Shown one piece after another: positions 8,488 to 16,880 of a stretch of 64,000 bases of DNA (the first letter of the stretch is position 1; the number at the start of each line of letters is the position of its first letter). This DNA comes from Streptomyces sp. SirexAA-E. GTDB taxonomy: Bacteria; Actinomycetota; Actinomycetes; Streptomycetales; Streptomycetaceae. The stretch is taken from positions 372,001 through 436,000 of the forward strand of contig NC_015953.1 of assembly GCF_000177195.2 (NCBI RefSeq), given 5' to 3'. The position numbers were made by a program, and so were the translations under genes. The notes under the pieces are model-generated. The model saw only the letters and a list, made by a program, of their open reading frames with translations. It had not been told where the DNA came from and did not search any database.

Positions 8488-8765
8488 ACGTGGCGCCCCG
8501 CGCCCGGGTCCGGCCCCGCCGACCCTCCGCCCGGACCGCGTCCCCGGCGCCGCCCGCAGGGGGCGCTCACCCGTTCGGCGTAACGTGGCGAGACAGCCGT
8601 CACCCGCGTCCCGCGGGGCCACCCGCCGGTCCCGCGACGTTCGGGGCCCCCGTCGCGGGTGCCGGGAAGTTGCAGCGTCCAACCGGGCGAGGCGCGATGG
8701 AGTACGGACGCGCCTCCCCTGTTGGAGCCAGCCACAGGACGCGCCCGGACGAGGAGGTATCGGCC

Positions 8766-9725
8766 ATGGGAGCCGCTGACGGTTTCACGGATTCCGGAGA
8801 ACTCGACGGTCTGACCGTCTTCGACAGTGACGGCGAGAAGGTCGGCACCGTCGGGCGGGTGTACGTCGACGACGACACCGGCAAGCCGGACTGGATCACG
8901 GTCAAGACCGGCATGTTCGGCATGAAGGAGAGTTTCGTGCCGCTTGCCGGGGCCCGCCGCGTGGGCTCGGACCTGCACGTCTCGCATCCGAAGGACAGCG
9001 TCAAGGAAGCCCCCCGGGTGGACGCCGACGCGCATCTGTCCGTCGCGGAGGAGGAGGAGCTGTATCGCCACTACGGCCTGACCAGGAAGACCACCGGCCG
9101 CGGCGGTGACGCGCGCACCACCTCCGGAACCGGGGCCGCGGGCGCCGCCGGCACGGGAGCCGCGGCCGGAGCGGCCGGGGCGGCGGGGACCGCACGCGCC
9201 GGGCAGACCGGCAGGGCGGCCACCCCGGGCGGCATGGGCGGGCACCGGGACACGGACGCGTCGCGGCCGCTCGCCGGGGCCGGGGCCGAACGGTCCGCGG
9301 CCGGTGCCGGTGGCCGGGACGAGATGACCCGCTCCGAGGAGCAGCTCACCGTCGGGACGGAGGAGTACGAGAGCGGCAGGGCCCGGCTGCACAAGTACGT
9401 CGTGACCGAGGAGGTCACGCGGACGGTGCCCGTGTCCCACGAAGAGGTACGCGTGGTGCGCGAGCCGCTGAAGCCGGGCGAGAGGACGGCCGGCACGTCG
9501 GACCTCGGCGACCAGGATGTCGAGGTCACCCTGCACGCCGAGCGCGCCACCGTCCGCAAGGAGGCCGTCCCGGTGGAACGGGTCCGCCTCGAGACCAACA
9601 AGGTCACCGAGCAGAAGGAAGTCTCCGCCGAGCTCCGCAAGGAGAAGATCGACTACGCGGACGGCAAGGAAGCGGGCAGCGGCAAGGACATGGGCGGCGA
9701 GTTCGGCCAGGGACGTCGTCGCTGA
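8766..9725 (+). CDS. PRC-barrel and DUF2382 (YsnF/AvaK) domain stress protein
   Basis: Cytoplasmic protein of 319 residues. The N-terminal PRC-barrel (about 10-75) contains LTVFDSDGEKVGTVGRVYVD and IPLAG-like FVPLAGARRV. The middle (about 110-195) is a Gly/Ala/Thr-rich low-complexity linker. The C-terminal DUF2382 domain (about 195-310) has the typical alternating charge, for example SEEQLTVGTEEYESGRARL and VTLHAERATVRKEAVPVERV. Proteins with this architecture are common in actinomycetes and associated with general stress, but no biochemical role is established. GAGGAGGT eight bases before the ATG fixes the start. It stands alone between the two corrinoid blocks and ends in a hairpin at 9766-9798. 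Confidence 0.85.
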   Translation: MGAADGFTDSGELDGLTVFDSDGEKVGTVGRVYVDDDTGKPDWITVKTGMFGMKESFVPLAGARRVGSDLHVSHPKDSVKEAPRVDADAHLSVAEEEELYRHYGLTRKTTGRGGDARTTSGTGAAGAAGTGAAAGAAGAAGTARAGQTGRAATPGGMGGHRDTDASRPLAGAGAERSAAGAGGRDEMTRSEEQLTVGTEEYESGRARLHKYVVTEEVTRTVPVSHEEVRVVREPLKPGERTAGTSDLGDQDVEVTLHAERATVRKEAVPVERVRLETNKVTEQKEVSAELRKEKIDYADGKEAGSGKDMGGEFGQGRRR

Positions 9726-9765
9726 CCCCCTCCCGGAGCGGCGACAGGCCGCATGAGCACATGCG

Positions 9766-9798
9766 AGGGGCGGACCCGGAGTCTCCGGGCCCGCCCCT
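9766..9798. terminator. Bidirectional terminator between PRC-barrel gene and btuD
   Basis: The arms 9766-9780 and 9784-9798 pair over 15 positions with one A-C mismatch and a three-base loop. The hairpin lies between two convergent stop codons (9725 plus, 9823 minus). Confidence 0.7.
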
Positions 9799-9822
9799 TC
9801 GCCGTGCTCCTCGCGACGGCCG

Positions 9823-10638
9823 TCAGGAGATCCGGGCCGCCGGGGCGGGCCGCGCGTCTCCCGGAAGGAAGCGGACCGAGGGGCGGCCGTCGGGCCCGTC
9901 CGGGGTGACCACCGCCCGCACCCGGTAGACCTCCGCGATGAGTTCCTCGGTGAGCACCTGGGCCGGGGGCCCGGCGGCGACCACCTTCCCGTGGGCCATG
10001 ACGGTGATCCGGTCGCAGAACATCGCGGCCATGTTGAGGTCGTGCAGCGCGATGACCGCGGTGACGGGCAGGGCCGCGACCAGGGCCAGCAGCTCCAGCT
10101 GGTGCTGGATGTCCAGGTGGTTCGTCGGCTCGTCCAGGAGGAGTTCACGCGGCTGCTGGGCGAGGGCGCGGGCGATCTGCACCCGCTGGCGCTCCCCGCC
10201 GGAGAGGGTGTGCCAGGACTGGCCGGCGCGGTCGGCCAGTCCGGTGCGCTCCAGCGCCTCGCGCACGGCGTGCTCGTCCTCGGGACCGGAGGCCGACCAG
10301 GCGCGGCGGTGCGGGATGCGGCCGAGGCGTACGACGTCCAGCACGTTCATCTCCACCTGGGTGGCGGCGTGCTGGTCGACCACGGCCACCCGCCGGGCGA
10401 CCGTGCGACGGCCGGTCTCGGCGAGCGTACGGCCGTCGAGGGTGACCACCCCGGAGTGCGGGGCGAGGACCCCCGCCATGATCCGCAGCAGGGTGGACTT
10501 TCCGGAGCCGTTGGGGCCGATCAGCCCGACGGTGGCGCCGGGCGGCGGTGCCATGTCCACACCGTCGAGGACGAGCCGGCCGCCCGCCTCCCTCTTCACC
10601 CGCGCGGCGCTCAGGCCCTCGCCGTCGGCGGCTGTCAT
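9823..10638 (-). CDS. btuD: Cobalamin/iron-siderophore-type ABC transporter ATP-binding protein (BtuD)
   Basis: ATPase subunit of a FecCD/BtuCD-type importer, 271 residues. It has Walker A GPNGSGKST (about 37-45), Q-loop region VAVVDQHAATQVEMNVLDVV, signature LSGGERQRVQIARAL, Walker B LLLDEPTNHLDIQHQ and the H-switch VIALHDLNMAA. It starts at 10638 and overlaps the permease stop by four bases (ATGA), so translation is coupled. It is the last gene of the operon that begins with the cobalamin riboswitch, which is the main reason to assign cobalamin or cobinamide rather than a siderophore. Confidence 0.9.
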   Translation of the reverse strand: MTAADGEGLSAARVKREAGGRLVLDGVDMAPPPGATVGLIGPNGSGKSTLLRIMAGVLAPHSGVVTLDGRTLAETGRRTVARRVAVVDQHAATQVEMNVLDVVRLGRIPHRRAWSASGPEDEHAVREALERTGLADRAGQSWHTLSGGERQRVQIARALAQQPRELLLDEPTNHLDIQHQLELLALVAALPVTAVIALHDLNMAAMFCDRITVMAHGKVVAAGPPAQVLTEELIAEVYRVRAVVTPDGPDGRPSVRFLPGDARPAPAARIS

Positions 10639-11711
10639 GGGTTCCTCCGGGTGCGGTACAGGACCAGGACGAAGGCGGGGACCCCGATGAGGGCGGTGAC
10701 CACACCGACCGGCACCTCCTGGGGGTCGAGCACGGTCCGGGCCAGGGTGTCGACCCAGACCAGGAACACCGCCCCGGCGAGCGCGGTGATGGGCAGCAGC
10801 CGGCGGTGGCCCGAGCCCGTCAGTGCGCGGGCGGCGTGCGGCAGGACGAGGCCGACGAAGCCGATGGCACCGGCGGAGCTGACCAGCGCCGCGGTCAGCA
10901 GCGCCGTGGTGCACAGCAGTACGACGCGGGTACGGCCGACGTGGACGCCGAGCGAGGCGGCCGCCTCCTGCCCGAAGGCGAACGCGTCGAGCGTACGGGC
11001 GTGACCGAGACAGATCAGCAGGGTCACCGCGAGGACGGCGGCGCAGACCCACACATCGGTCCAGCCGACGCCGCTCAGCGAGCCGAGCAGCCAGAACAGC
11101 ACGCCCCGGGTCTGCTCGGCGTCGGCCGCGGTCATCACGACGAAGGAGGTGAGCGCGGAGAAGAGCTGCATGGCCGCGACCCCGGAGAGCACGACCCGGT
11201 CGGTGGTGCCGCCGAGGGTGTGGCTGAGCAGCAGGACGAGGGCGAACGAGCAGAGCGCGCCGGCGAAGGCTCCCGCCGAGACCGACACCGCTCCCCCGCC
11301 GGCCCCGAGCACGACGACCGCGACCGCCCCGGTCGACGCCCCGGAGGAGACGCCCAGGACGAACGGGTCGGCGAGCGGGTTGCGCAGCAGGGACTGCATC
11401 ACCGTCCCGCAGACCGCCAGCCCGGCACCGCAGACCGCGGCGAGCAGGGTGCGCGGCATGCGCAGGTTCCAGATGATGCCGTCGCGGATCGGTGTCAGCC
11501 GGGACTCGCCTGGCCCCAGGTGGGCGGCGACGGTGGACCAGACGTCCGGGACGGAGATGCGCGCGGGCCCGATCGTCACGGCGACCGCGACGGACAGGAC
11601 GAGCAGGGCCGCCCCGACGGTCCACAGCAGCCCGTCCCGCAGCACCCGGACACCGATGGCCCGGGGTACCGGCGCCTTGCTCGGAACGGGGACGGTCCTG
11701 GTGCCCGTCAC
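10635..11711 (-). CDS. btuC: Cobalamin-type ABC transporter permease (BtuC/FecCD family)
   Basis: Membrane subunit of the importer, 358 residues with about nine to ten hydrophobic helices. FecCD hallmarks are seen: LRMPRTLLAAVCGAGLAVCG, QSLLRNPLADPFVLGVSSGA, LGVHVGRTRVVLL, GFVGLVLPHAARAL and DTLARTVLDPQEVPVGVVTALIG. The start is a GTG at 11711 that overlaps the btuF stop by four bases (GTGA). A longer open frame upstream is only the antisense-like extension through btuF. The coupled overlaps at both ends imply one polycistronic message under riboswitch control. Confidence 0.9.
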   Translation of the reverse strand: MTGTRTVPVPSKAPVPRAIGVRVLRDGLLWTVGAALLVLSVAVAVTIGPARISVPDVWSTVAAHLGPGESRLTPIRDGIIWNLRMPRTLLAAVCGAGLAVCGTVMQSLLRNPLADPFVLGVSSGASTGAVAVVVLGAGGGAVSVSAGAFAGALCSFALVLLLSHTLGGTTDRVVLSGVAAMQLFSALTSFVVMTAADAEQTRGVLFWLLGSLSGVGWTDVWVCAAVLAVTLLICLGHARTLDAFAFGQEAAASLGVHVGRTRVVLLCTTALLTAALVSSAGAIGFVGLVLPHAARALTGSGHRRLLPITALAGAVFLVWVDTLARTVLDPQEVPVGVVTALIGVPAFVLVLYRTRRNP

Positions 11712-12757
11712 CGGGTGAGCCCGAACGAACGCAGCCCGGCGGCGACGCGCTCGACGCCTTCCACGGTCCGGATCGACGGGTTCATCGCCTGGCCGCTGAG
11801 CAGGACGTACCGCTTGCCGCGGACGGCGTCCATGTTCTTGGTGGCGGGGTTGGACTCCAGGAACTCGATCTTCTTCTCGGCGCCTTCGGCGGTCTGCGAC
11901 CTGCGCGTCAGGTCGCCGATGACCAGGACGTCGGGGTTGCGGTCGGCGACGGTCTCCCAGTTGATCTGGGGCCACTCCTCGTAGGTGTCGTCGAAGACGT
12001 TCTTCGCGCCCAGTTCGTCGGTGATGATGCCGGGGGCGCCGCAGCAGCCCGCGAGGTAGGGGGACTCGGCGTTGGCGAACCAGTACAGCAGCGTGGTGTC
12101 GGACGCGTCGACGTCCGCGGTGGCCTCGTCGATCCGGGCCCGGAGGTCGGCGACCAGCTTCTCGCCGCGCTCCTGGACGCCGAACACCCGCGCCAGGTCC
12201 GTCACTTCCTGGTAGACGCTGTCCATGGTCAGCGGCTTCGTACGGGAGCCGTCTCCGCTGCCGCTGTTGTCCTTGGCGGTGCAGTCGGCGGGTGAGACGT
12301 ACGTCGGGACGCCCAGCTCCTCGAACTGCTCACGGGGCGCGACACCGCCCTTGCCGAGGGTGGATTCGAACGAGGCACTGACGAAGTCGGGTTCCTGGTC
12401 GAGGACCTTCTCGGAGGAGGGCCGGTTCTCCGCGATGCGCGGCACCTGGGAGTTGGCCTTCTCCAGGCCCTTCATCACGGGGTCGGTCCAGGTCGCGGTG
12501 GCGGCGAGCCGGTCGGCGAGGCCCAGGGAGAGCAGGATCTCGGTCGATCCCTGGTCGAGGGAGACGGCACGGCTCGGGGCCGCGTCGACGGTGACCGTAC
12601 GCCCGCAGTTCTTCAGCGTCACCGGGTAGCCGGCGGCGGCGCCGTCCGCCGCGCCGGTGTCCGCGGTGCTGCCGCCGGTGCCGCCGCAGGCGGTCAGCAG
12701 GACGGCCGCGGCGGTGAGCAGGGTGGTCAGGCGTACGGCACGGGCTATGGACTGCAC
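11708..12757 (-). CDS. btuF: Cobalamin-type ABC transporter substrate-binding lipoprotein (BtuF)
   Basis: Extracellular corrinoid-binding lipoprotein, 349 residues. The signal peptide ends in a lipobox (AVLLTAC, cysteine at residue 24). The mature part is a two-lobed helical-backbone binding protein of the TroA/BtuF type: SRAVSLDQGSTEILLSLGLADRLAA, PDFVSASFES, LGVPTYVSPADC, RVFGVQERGEKLVADL and NPDVLVIGD. A cysteine pair (AGCCGAPG) near residue 235 is unusual. It is first in the btuFCD operon, directly behind the cobalamin riboswitch (12829-13000). Confidence 0.9.
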   Translation of the reverse strand: MQSIARAVRLTTLLTAAAVLLTACGGTGGSTADTGAADGAAAGYPVTLKNCGRTVTVDAAPSRAVSLDQGSTEILLSLGLADRLAATATWTDPVMKGLEKANSQVPRIAENRPSSEKVLDQEPDFVSASFESTLGKGGVAPREQFEELGVPTYVSPADCTAKDNSGSGDGSRTKPLTMDSVYQEVTDLARVFGVQERGEKLVADLRARIDEATADVDASDTTLLYWFANAESPYLAGCCGAPGIITDELGAKNVFDDTYEEWPQINWETVADRNPDVLVIGDLTRRSQTAEGAEKKIEFLESNPATKNMDAVRGKRYVLLSGQAMNPSIRTVEGVERVAAGLRSFGLTR

Positions 12758-12806
12758 GGGATCCCTCGGCGTCTCGGGGCTCTTCCGCGAAGCCCGCTAC
12801 GGTGTG

Positions 12807-12827
12807 CCGCTTCCGGGGCGGAAGCGG
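12807..12827 (-). terminator. Expression-platform hairpin of the cobalamin riboswitch
   Basis: A perfect 8-bp stem (12807-12814 with 12820-12827) around a five-base loop lies directly 3' of the aptamer and about 50 bases before the btuF start. No U-run follows, so it may act by sequestration or by GC-rich attenuation. Confidence 0.5.
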
Positions 12828-12828
12828 T

Positions 12829-13000
12829 ACCAGCAGGTCTTCGGACTCGGGTTCACCCGGACGGGACGCCTTCCCGGGGCCCCGAAGGCGTCCCAGTGGC
12901 CGTGGCCCCGCCCGTCCCCCTCACCGCTGCGCGTCAGCTCCGGATTCGCACCGGATTCCCTGACTCCAGGTGGAGTGTGACTGGCCTCTGCAAGCTATCA
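12829..13000 (-). promoter_or_regulatory. Cobalamin (B12) riboswitch upstream of btuFCD
   Basis: On the minus strand the conserved core is present in order: GGGAATCCGGTGCGAATCCG with AGCTGACGC following (the B12-box side), then GGCCACTGGGACGCC pairing with GGCGTCCC, then GAGTCCGAAGACCTGC. These are the defining AdoCbl aptamer elements. A perfect hairpin at 12807-12827 (CCGCTTCC/GGAAGCGG) follows the aptamer and is the likely expression platform. High corrinoid should switch off the importer. Confidence 0.93.
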
Positions 13001-13112
13001 CGCAGCGGGTGGACGGCCTGCGGGCCCGGTGCGGGGCCTTCCCGCGCGTGGACTGCGCCGGTAGGCGGCTCGGCCGGGACGGGCCGTCAGGGCTCCGTCC
13101 CGGCCGGCGGCC

Positions 13113-13283
13113 TCAGGGCATGCGCTGCGCCTGATGAACCGATTCGCCTCGGTGTGGGCGCGGCCGGCACCGGCGCGTGAGCACGGACGTCGTGCCCCAG
13201 TACGCCAGCAGGACGGCCCGCAGGCCGATGACCTCCAGGGTCTCGCGCATGCCCGCCCTGCCGGGCCCGGGAGTTGCGCTCAT
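13113..13283 (-). CDS. Small hypothetical protein coupled to the acyl-CoA oxidase-like gene (56 aa)
   Basis: Unrecognised 56-residue ORF whose ATG overlaps the stop of the preceding acyl-CoA oxidase-like gene by four bases (ATGA). It has a short hydrophobic stretch (LEVIGLRAVLLAYWGTTSVL, about residues 16-35), possibly one membrane helix, followed by a basic, His/Arg-rich tail. The overlap argues for real translation, but no family was recognised and the tail looks compositionally random, so it could be a chance frame. Confidence 0.4.
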   Translation of the reverse strand: MSATPGPGRAGMRETLEVIGLRAVLLAYWGTTSVLTRRCRPRPHRGESVHQAQRMP

Positions 13284-15139
13284 ACGGCGCCCTCCCGGGC
13301 CGGCGAGGCCGGTGCCATGTGCCAGGGCGCGTCCGGGTCGTCGTACGCGTCGGCGTAGTCGGGCCCCGCGATCGGCCAGTCGGCGAGCAGCTCGCGCGGC
13401 AGGGCGAACGCCTCCACCAGCTGCGGCGCGTGCGTGGCCACCCGTGCGATCAGATCCTCGGTGACCTCGGGCAGGGCCGCGACCTGATCGGCGTCCAGCA
13501 GCCCGGCGGCCAGCAGGTCGCCGCTGTTGCGGGCCACCCACTCGACGGTGAACAGCCGCTCCAGCTCGGCCAGACGGTCCCGGGCCGCTCCGTGCGGCAG
13601 TGCGGCGCGGGCCTCGGCGTAGGCCTCGGCGGCCTGCCGGTACGCGTGGGCCTCGACGCCGCGCAGGGCGGGGCCGGCTGCCGCGTTCCAGCGGGCGAGC
13701 CGGTCCGCGTCGGGCAACCGCAACGCCCGCTCCCCGGCCCTCGTCAGCCAGATGTCCTCGACCGCGACGAGGAGCCCGTGCAGGAAGCGGGGGTCTCCCA
13801 GGTCACCCGTCCCGGGGTCGCGTGAGTCCGTGTCCGGGGCGGGCCGGGCGGCGACGAGCAGTTCGCCCGCCGCCTTGGCGTACAGCGCGATGTTGTCGCC
13901 CTCGGCGGTGATGGCGCCTTCGATCCCGGTGACCAGTTCGCTCATGCCGTTGTTCTCCAGCAGCGCCTGTGCCCCGCAGCGTTCGCGGCTCTGGACGATG
14001 ACCGAGCGGGCCTGCCAGGTGATCCACGCCTTGGCAACCGCAACCAGCCGTTCCGCCTCGTCGCGGCCGGCCTCCGTGCAGACCTCCCAGCGGTCCAGCG
14101 CGCGGCGGTGGAGCAGGCTCATCGCGAAGACGGTCGCCAGGGCCGAGGCCAGCGGGCCGTGGTGGGTCCGGTGGGCGTTGACCGGTACCTGCCGTGTGCC
14201 CCGGGCCCCGGAGATCGTCCGGTGTCCCCCGTAGCGGACGGCGACGGCGAGCGCGGCCCGGGCGGAGCCCGCCGCACAGGCGCTCATCGAGACCCTGCCG
14301 GGGACCACCCGTCCGATCGAGGACAGGAAGTGGCGGCGGCGCTCGGCGCGCATGCGGCCGGGGTCCTTCTGCGCGCCGGAGCCGTCGTGGGTGCCGAGCA
14401 GCGCGTCCCGCCCGACGAACAGTCCGTCGAACGAGGTCAGGCAGTGGTCGACGGGACTGCCCATCCTGGCCGGCAGCGGGCGGACCCGGACGCCGGGCAG
14501 GGGCTGTTCGTCGTCCGTCAGCGGCACCAGGAAGAGGCGGACGCCGTGGTCGGTCCCGTCGTCCATCAGACGGGCGGCGACCAGCCCGGCCTTCGGACCG
14601 CCGGCCCGGCCGGTGTTGGGCATGAACTTCTGCGCCCCGGCGTGCGGCGTGTGCAGGACGAAGCCGTCGCGTGCGCGGTCGTAGGTGGCGGTGGTCTCCA
14701 TGGAGGCCGCGTCGTTGCCGTGCGCCACCTCCGTGCAGAGGAAGGTGCCGATGCGCCGCATCGTCAGGTACTCGGACAGGTCACGGCTGCCGACGGGGTC
14801 GTGGTCGAGCAGGCTGCCGAGGAACAGGTTGTAGTGGATGCCCGCCACGGTGGCGAGCGCGGGGTCCACCGGGCCCATCCACTCGTGCAGGGCGGCCAGG
14901 GCACGGGGGTCGGCGGCGAGGCGCGCCCCGCTGTCGAGGGAGCGGTTGAGGACGCGGAGGCGCTCGTAGGCGAGGGCCAGTCGCTCCTCGGGGGTCTTGC
15001 CGGCCGGGCGGCGGAACGGTTCTGTGCTGATCAGCCGCTGCCAGAACCCGTGTTCGCGACGGTATCCGCTGCCGAGGAGGACTCCGGTCAGCAGTTCGAC
15101 GGTGGACGGTGGAGCGGTCGGGGTAAGGGTCACGGTCAT
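13280..15139 (-). CDS. Acyl-CoA dehydrogenase/oxidase-like flavoprotein
   Basis: Probable acyl-CoA oxidase-like flavoenzyme, 619 residues, much longer than a plain acyl-CoA dehydrogenase (about 380) and close to the peroxisomal-type oxidases. Seen: FLCTEVAHGNDAASMETTATYD in the FAD/substrate middle domain, KFMPNTGRAGGPKAGLVAARL, VPGRVSMSACAAGSARAALAVAVRY, and the oxidase-type C-terminal helical domain with CGAQALLENNGMSELVTGIEGAITAEGDN. The start at 15139 (MTVTLTPT) is chosen over the open frame upstream, which is Arg/Pro-rich. The product would act on an acyl-CoA in beta-oxidation or a secondary pathway; the substrate is not predictable. A 56-residue ORF overlaps its stop. Confidence 0.85.
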   Translation of the reverse strand: MTVTLTPTAPPSTVELLTGVLLGSGYRREHGFWQRLISTEPFRRPAGKTPEERLALAYERLRVLNRSLDSGARLAADPRALAALHEWMGPVDPALATVAGIHYNLFLGSLLDHDPVGSRDLSEYLTMRRIGTFLCTEVAHGNDAASMETTATYDRARDGFVLHTPHAGAQKFMPNTGRAGGPKAGLVAARLMDDGTDHGVRLFLVPLTDDEQPLPGVRVRPLPARMGSPVDHCLTSFDGLFVGRDALLGTHDGSGAQKDPGRMRAERRRHFLSSIGRVVPGRVSMSACAAGSARAALAVAVRYGGHRTISGARGTRQVPVNAHRTHHGPLASALATVFAMSLLHRRALDRWEVCTEAGRDEAERLVAVAKAWITWQARSVIVQSRERCGAQALLENNGMSELVTGIEGAITAEGDNIALYAKAAGELLVAARPAPDTDSRDPGTGDLGDPRFLHGLLVAVEDIWLTRAGERALRLPDADRLARWNAAAGPALRGVEAHAYRQAAEAYAEARAALPHGAARDRLAELERLFTVEWVARNSGDLLAAGLLDADQVAALPEVTEDLIARVATHAPQLVEAFALPRELLADWPIAGPDYADAYDDPDAPWHMAPASPAREGAV

Positions 15140-15330
15140 GCAGTGATGAACGATCGGGGTGGGGGCGAGGACACCGTCAGCGGCCGGGCGCGGGCGGGCT
15201 GTTCGGCGCCGCCGCGAGCTCACGCGCGTCCGGTGGCGGGGCGCCGGCCCGGGAGACCGTCACGGCGGCAGGGATGGGCGAGCCGCTGCCGTCGGTGGGC
15301 GCCCGGCCCCGGGCCGGGACGAGGTGCAGT

Positions 15331-15378
15331 GGCGGCAGGGTGTCCGGACCGACCGTGGTCTGCGGACGCCCTGCCGCC
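15331..15378 (-). terminator. Terminator hairpin downstream of rpmE2
   Basis: The arms 15331-15346 and 15363-15378 pair over 16 bp with one G-U around a 16-base loop, 65 bases after the L31 stop. The rest of the 303-bp gap 15140-15442 shows no gene. Confidence 0.6.
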
Positions 15379-15442
15379 GCACCGTGCCCCGCGGGCGGGG
15401 AACGCCGCTTCCGCCCCCGGCGATCGGCGGCTGCCGTACAGG

Positions 15443-15709
15443 TCAGGGGGCGTCGCCCCCGCGCCCTTCCTCGCCGTACCGGCGCTCGAACTTCGCGACC
15501 TGCCCCTCGGTGTCGACCACCCGCGCCTTGCCGGTGAAGAAGGGGTGGCTCTCGGCGGAGATCTCCACGTCGATGACGGGGTAGCTGTTGCCGTCGTCCC
15601 AGTCGATGGTCTGCTCGCTGGACGCGGTGGACCGGGTCAGAAAGGCGTAGCCGGCGGAACGGTCACGGAAGACCACCGGACGGTACGCCGGGTGCTTGTC
15701 CTGCTGCAT
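15443..15709 (-). CDS. rpmE2: 50S ribosomal protein L31 type B (zinc-independent paralogue)
   Basis: Ribosomal protein L31 of the long type B class, 88 residues: [58 protein letters not shown]. The CxxC zinc ligands of the standard L31 are absent; the protein contains no cysteine. In many bacteria this form replaces zinc-binding L31 under zinc limitation and is repressed by Zur. A Zur box was looked for in the 234 bp upstream (15710-15943) and not recognised. The neighbouring binding protein could be a metal-related partner, but that is only suggested by position. Confidence 0.93.
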   Translation of the reverse strand: MQQDKHPAYRPVVFRDRSAGYAFLTRSTASSEQTIDWDDGNSYPVIDVEISAESHPFFTGKARVVDTEGQVAKFERRYGEEGRGGDAP

Positions 15710-15943
15710 GCCTGCTCCTGCTCCTGGGGGACGGGGTCGCTCCGGCCAGCCTCGCCAACGGCGGCGGACCGCGCGATCCGGGACATCCGTACGGAGCAGC
15801 GGGCCGGCTCGGCTTTCGGGCTCGGGTGCGGTGCGCGACCGTCGCGGTTCTCCCCCCGGTGGTGGCCGGGCGACGCCGACGGCTCCCCCGTGCCGGCCGG
15901 TACACGGCGGGAGTCGTCGACGTGCGGTCGTGCCGGGGGACCG

Positions 15944-16831
15944 TCAGGCCGCCCCGGCCGCCTCCACCGCGTCGGCCACCAGCAGCAGGAAGCGCGCCAG
16001 TGCCTGCGGGCTGCACAGGGGCTCCGGGTTCCACGGCACGATGCGCGCCCCCTGGCGGGCCGCCGCCCAGGCCGGGTCGTCGATCCCGTCGAGCGGGACC
16101 GCGTTCGACCGGATGTCCGTCAGGACGATGCCGGGGCTCAGGGCCGCCGCCCGGTCCCAGCCGTCGGTGGACCAGTTGGCCCCGGGCCCTTCCTCCGGGG
16201 CGACCAGGGCGACCCCGAGCTCCGCCAGGACCCGGAGCTCGGGCCACATCGGGGGGCGGGCGATGTGGACCTGTTCCGGGCCGGCGGGTGACAGCGCCAC
16301 CACTCTCGGCCGGTCCGGTCGGGCGCCCACGACGTCGCGCAGCCGCCGGCGGGCGGCTGCCAGCTCCCCGTCCGCGCCGGGGTCGCGGGTGCCGCCCAGC
16401 GCCAGCGCCAGCTCCGCGAACCGCTCGGCGACCCGGTCCAGGGTGCGCGCCTGCCCGACGTCGACGACGACGACCGGGACCCGCTCCTCCAGGTGTTTCG
16501 CGGTGTCCGGGTCCAGCCCGTAGATCTGACCGTGGCCGTAGCTGACGGCGACCACGAGGTCCGGGTCACCCCTCAGCAGCGTGTCCACGTCCAAGGCGTC
16601 ACCCGCACCGCGGTAGTCCACGGCGTCCAGCGGCAGTGTCCCGGTCTTGGCCCGGTCGGGGGCGGCCCCGTCGTGGCCGGAGCCGAATATCCCCTCCGGG
16701 CGTATCCCGTAGTCCCAGAGGGTCGCTCCGGCCTGGACATAGGCCAGCACCCGCGTCGGCCGTCGCTGTGCCGTCGTCAACTGCCTCCGGTCGTCCGTGA
16801 ACCTCCATACGCTCTGTTCCGTCACTGTCAC
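15944..16831 (-). CDS. TroA/FepB-like periplasmic-binding-fold protein without signal peptide
   Basis: A 295-residue protein with the helical-backbone binding fold of metal-siderophore or cobalamin receptors: RPTRVLAYVQAGATLWDYGI, PEGIFGSGHD, DVDTLLRGDPDLVVAVSYGHG, VPVVVVDVGQARTLDRVAERF and RFLLLVADAVEAAG. There is no signal peptide or lipobox; the N-terminus (MTVTEQSVWRFTDDRRQLTT) is polar. Either the protein is cytoplasmic, as in a few ferri-siderophore handling proteins, or the true start is elsewhere. No permease or ATPase is adjacent. Ligand unknown; iron-siderophore is plausible from the fold. Confidence 0.75.
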   Translation of the reverse strand: MTVTEQSVWRFTDDRRQLTTAQRRPTRVLAYVQAGATLWDYGIRPEGIFGSGHDGAAPDRAKTGTLPLDAVDYRGAGDALDVDTLLRGDPDLVVAVSYGHGQIYGLDPDTAKHLEERVPVVVVDVGQARTLDRVAERFAELALALGGTRDPGADGELAAARRRLRDVVGARPDRPRVVALSPAGPEQVHIARPPMWPELRVLAELGVALVAPEEGPGANWSTDGWDRAAALSPGIVLTDIRSNAVPLDGIDDPAWAAARQGARIVPWNPEPLCSPQALARFLLLVADAVEAAGAA

Positions 16832-16880
16832 TCATCCCTCCGCGTGGGCCGTCCCGGCCCTCGCCCGGGATCGGCACTCA

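Noticed and set aside
8484..10148. Long minus-strand frame antisense to the PRC-barrel gene
   Set aside because: Low-complexity composition, no motif, and it overlaps a well-supported gene and its terminator.
15710..15943. Zur box expected upstream of rpmE2
   Set aside because: No AT-rich palindrome of the Zur type could be found by eye in this GC-rich gap.
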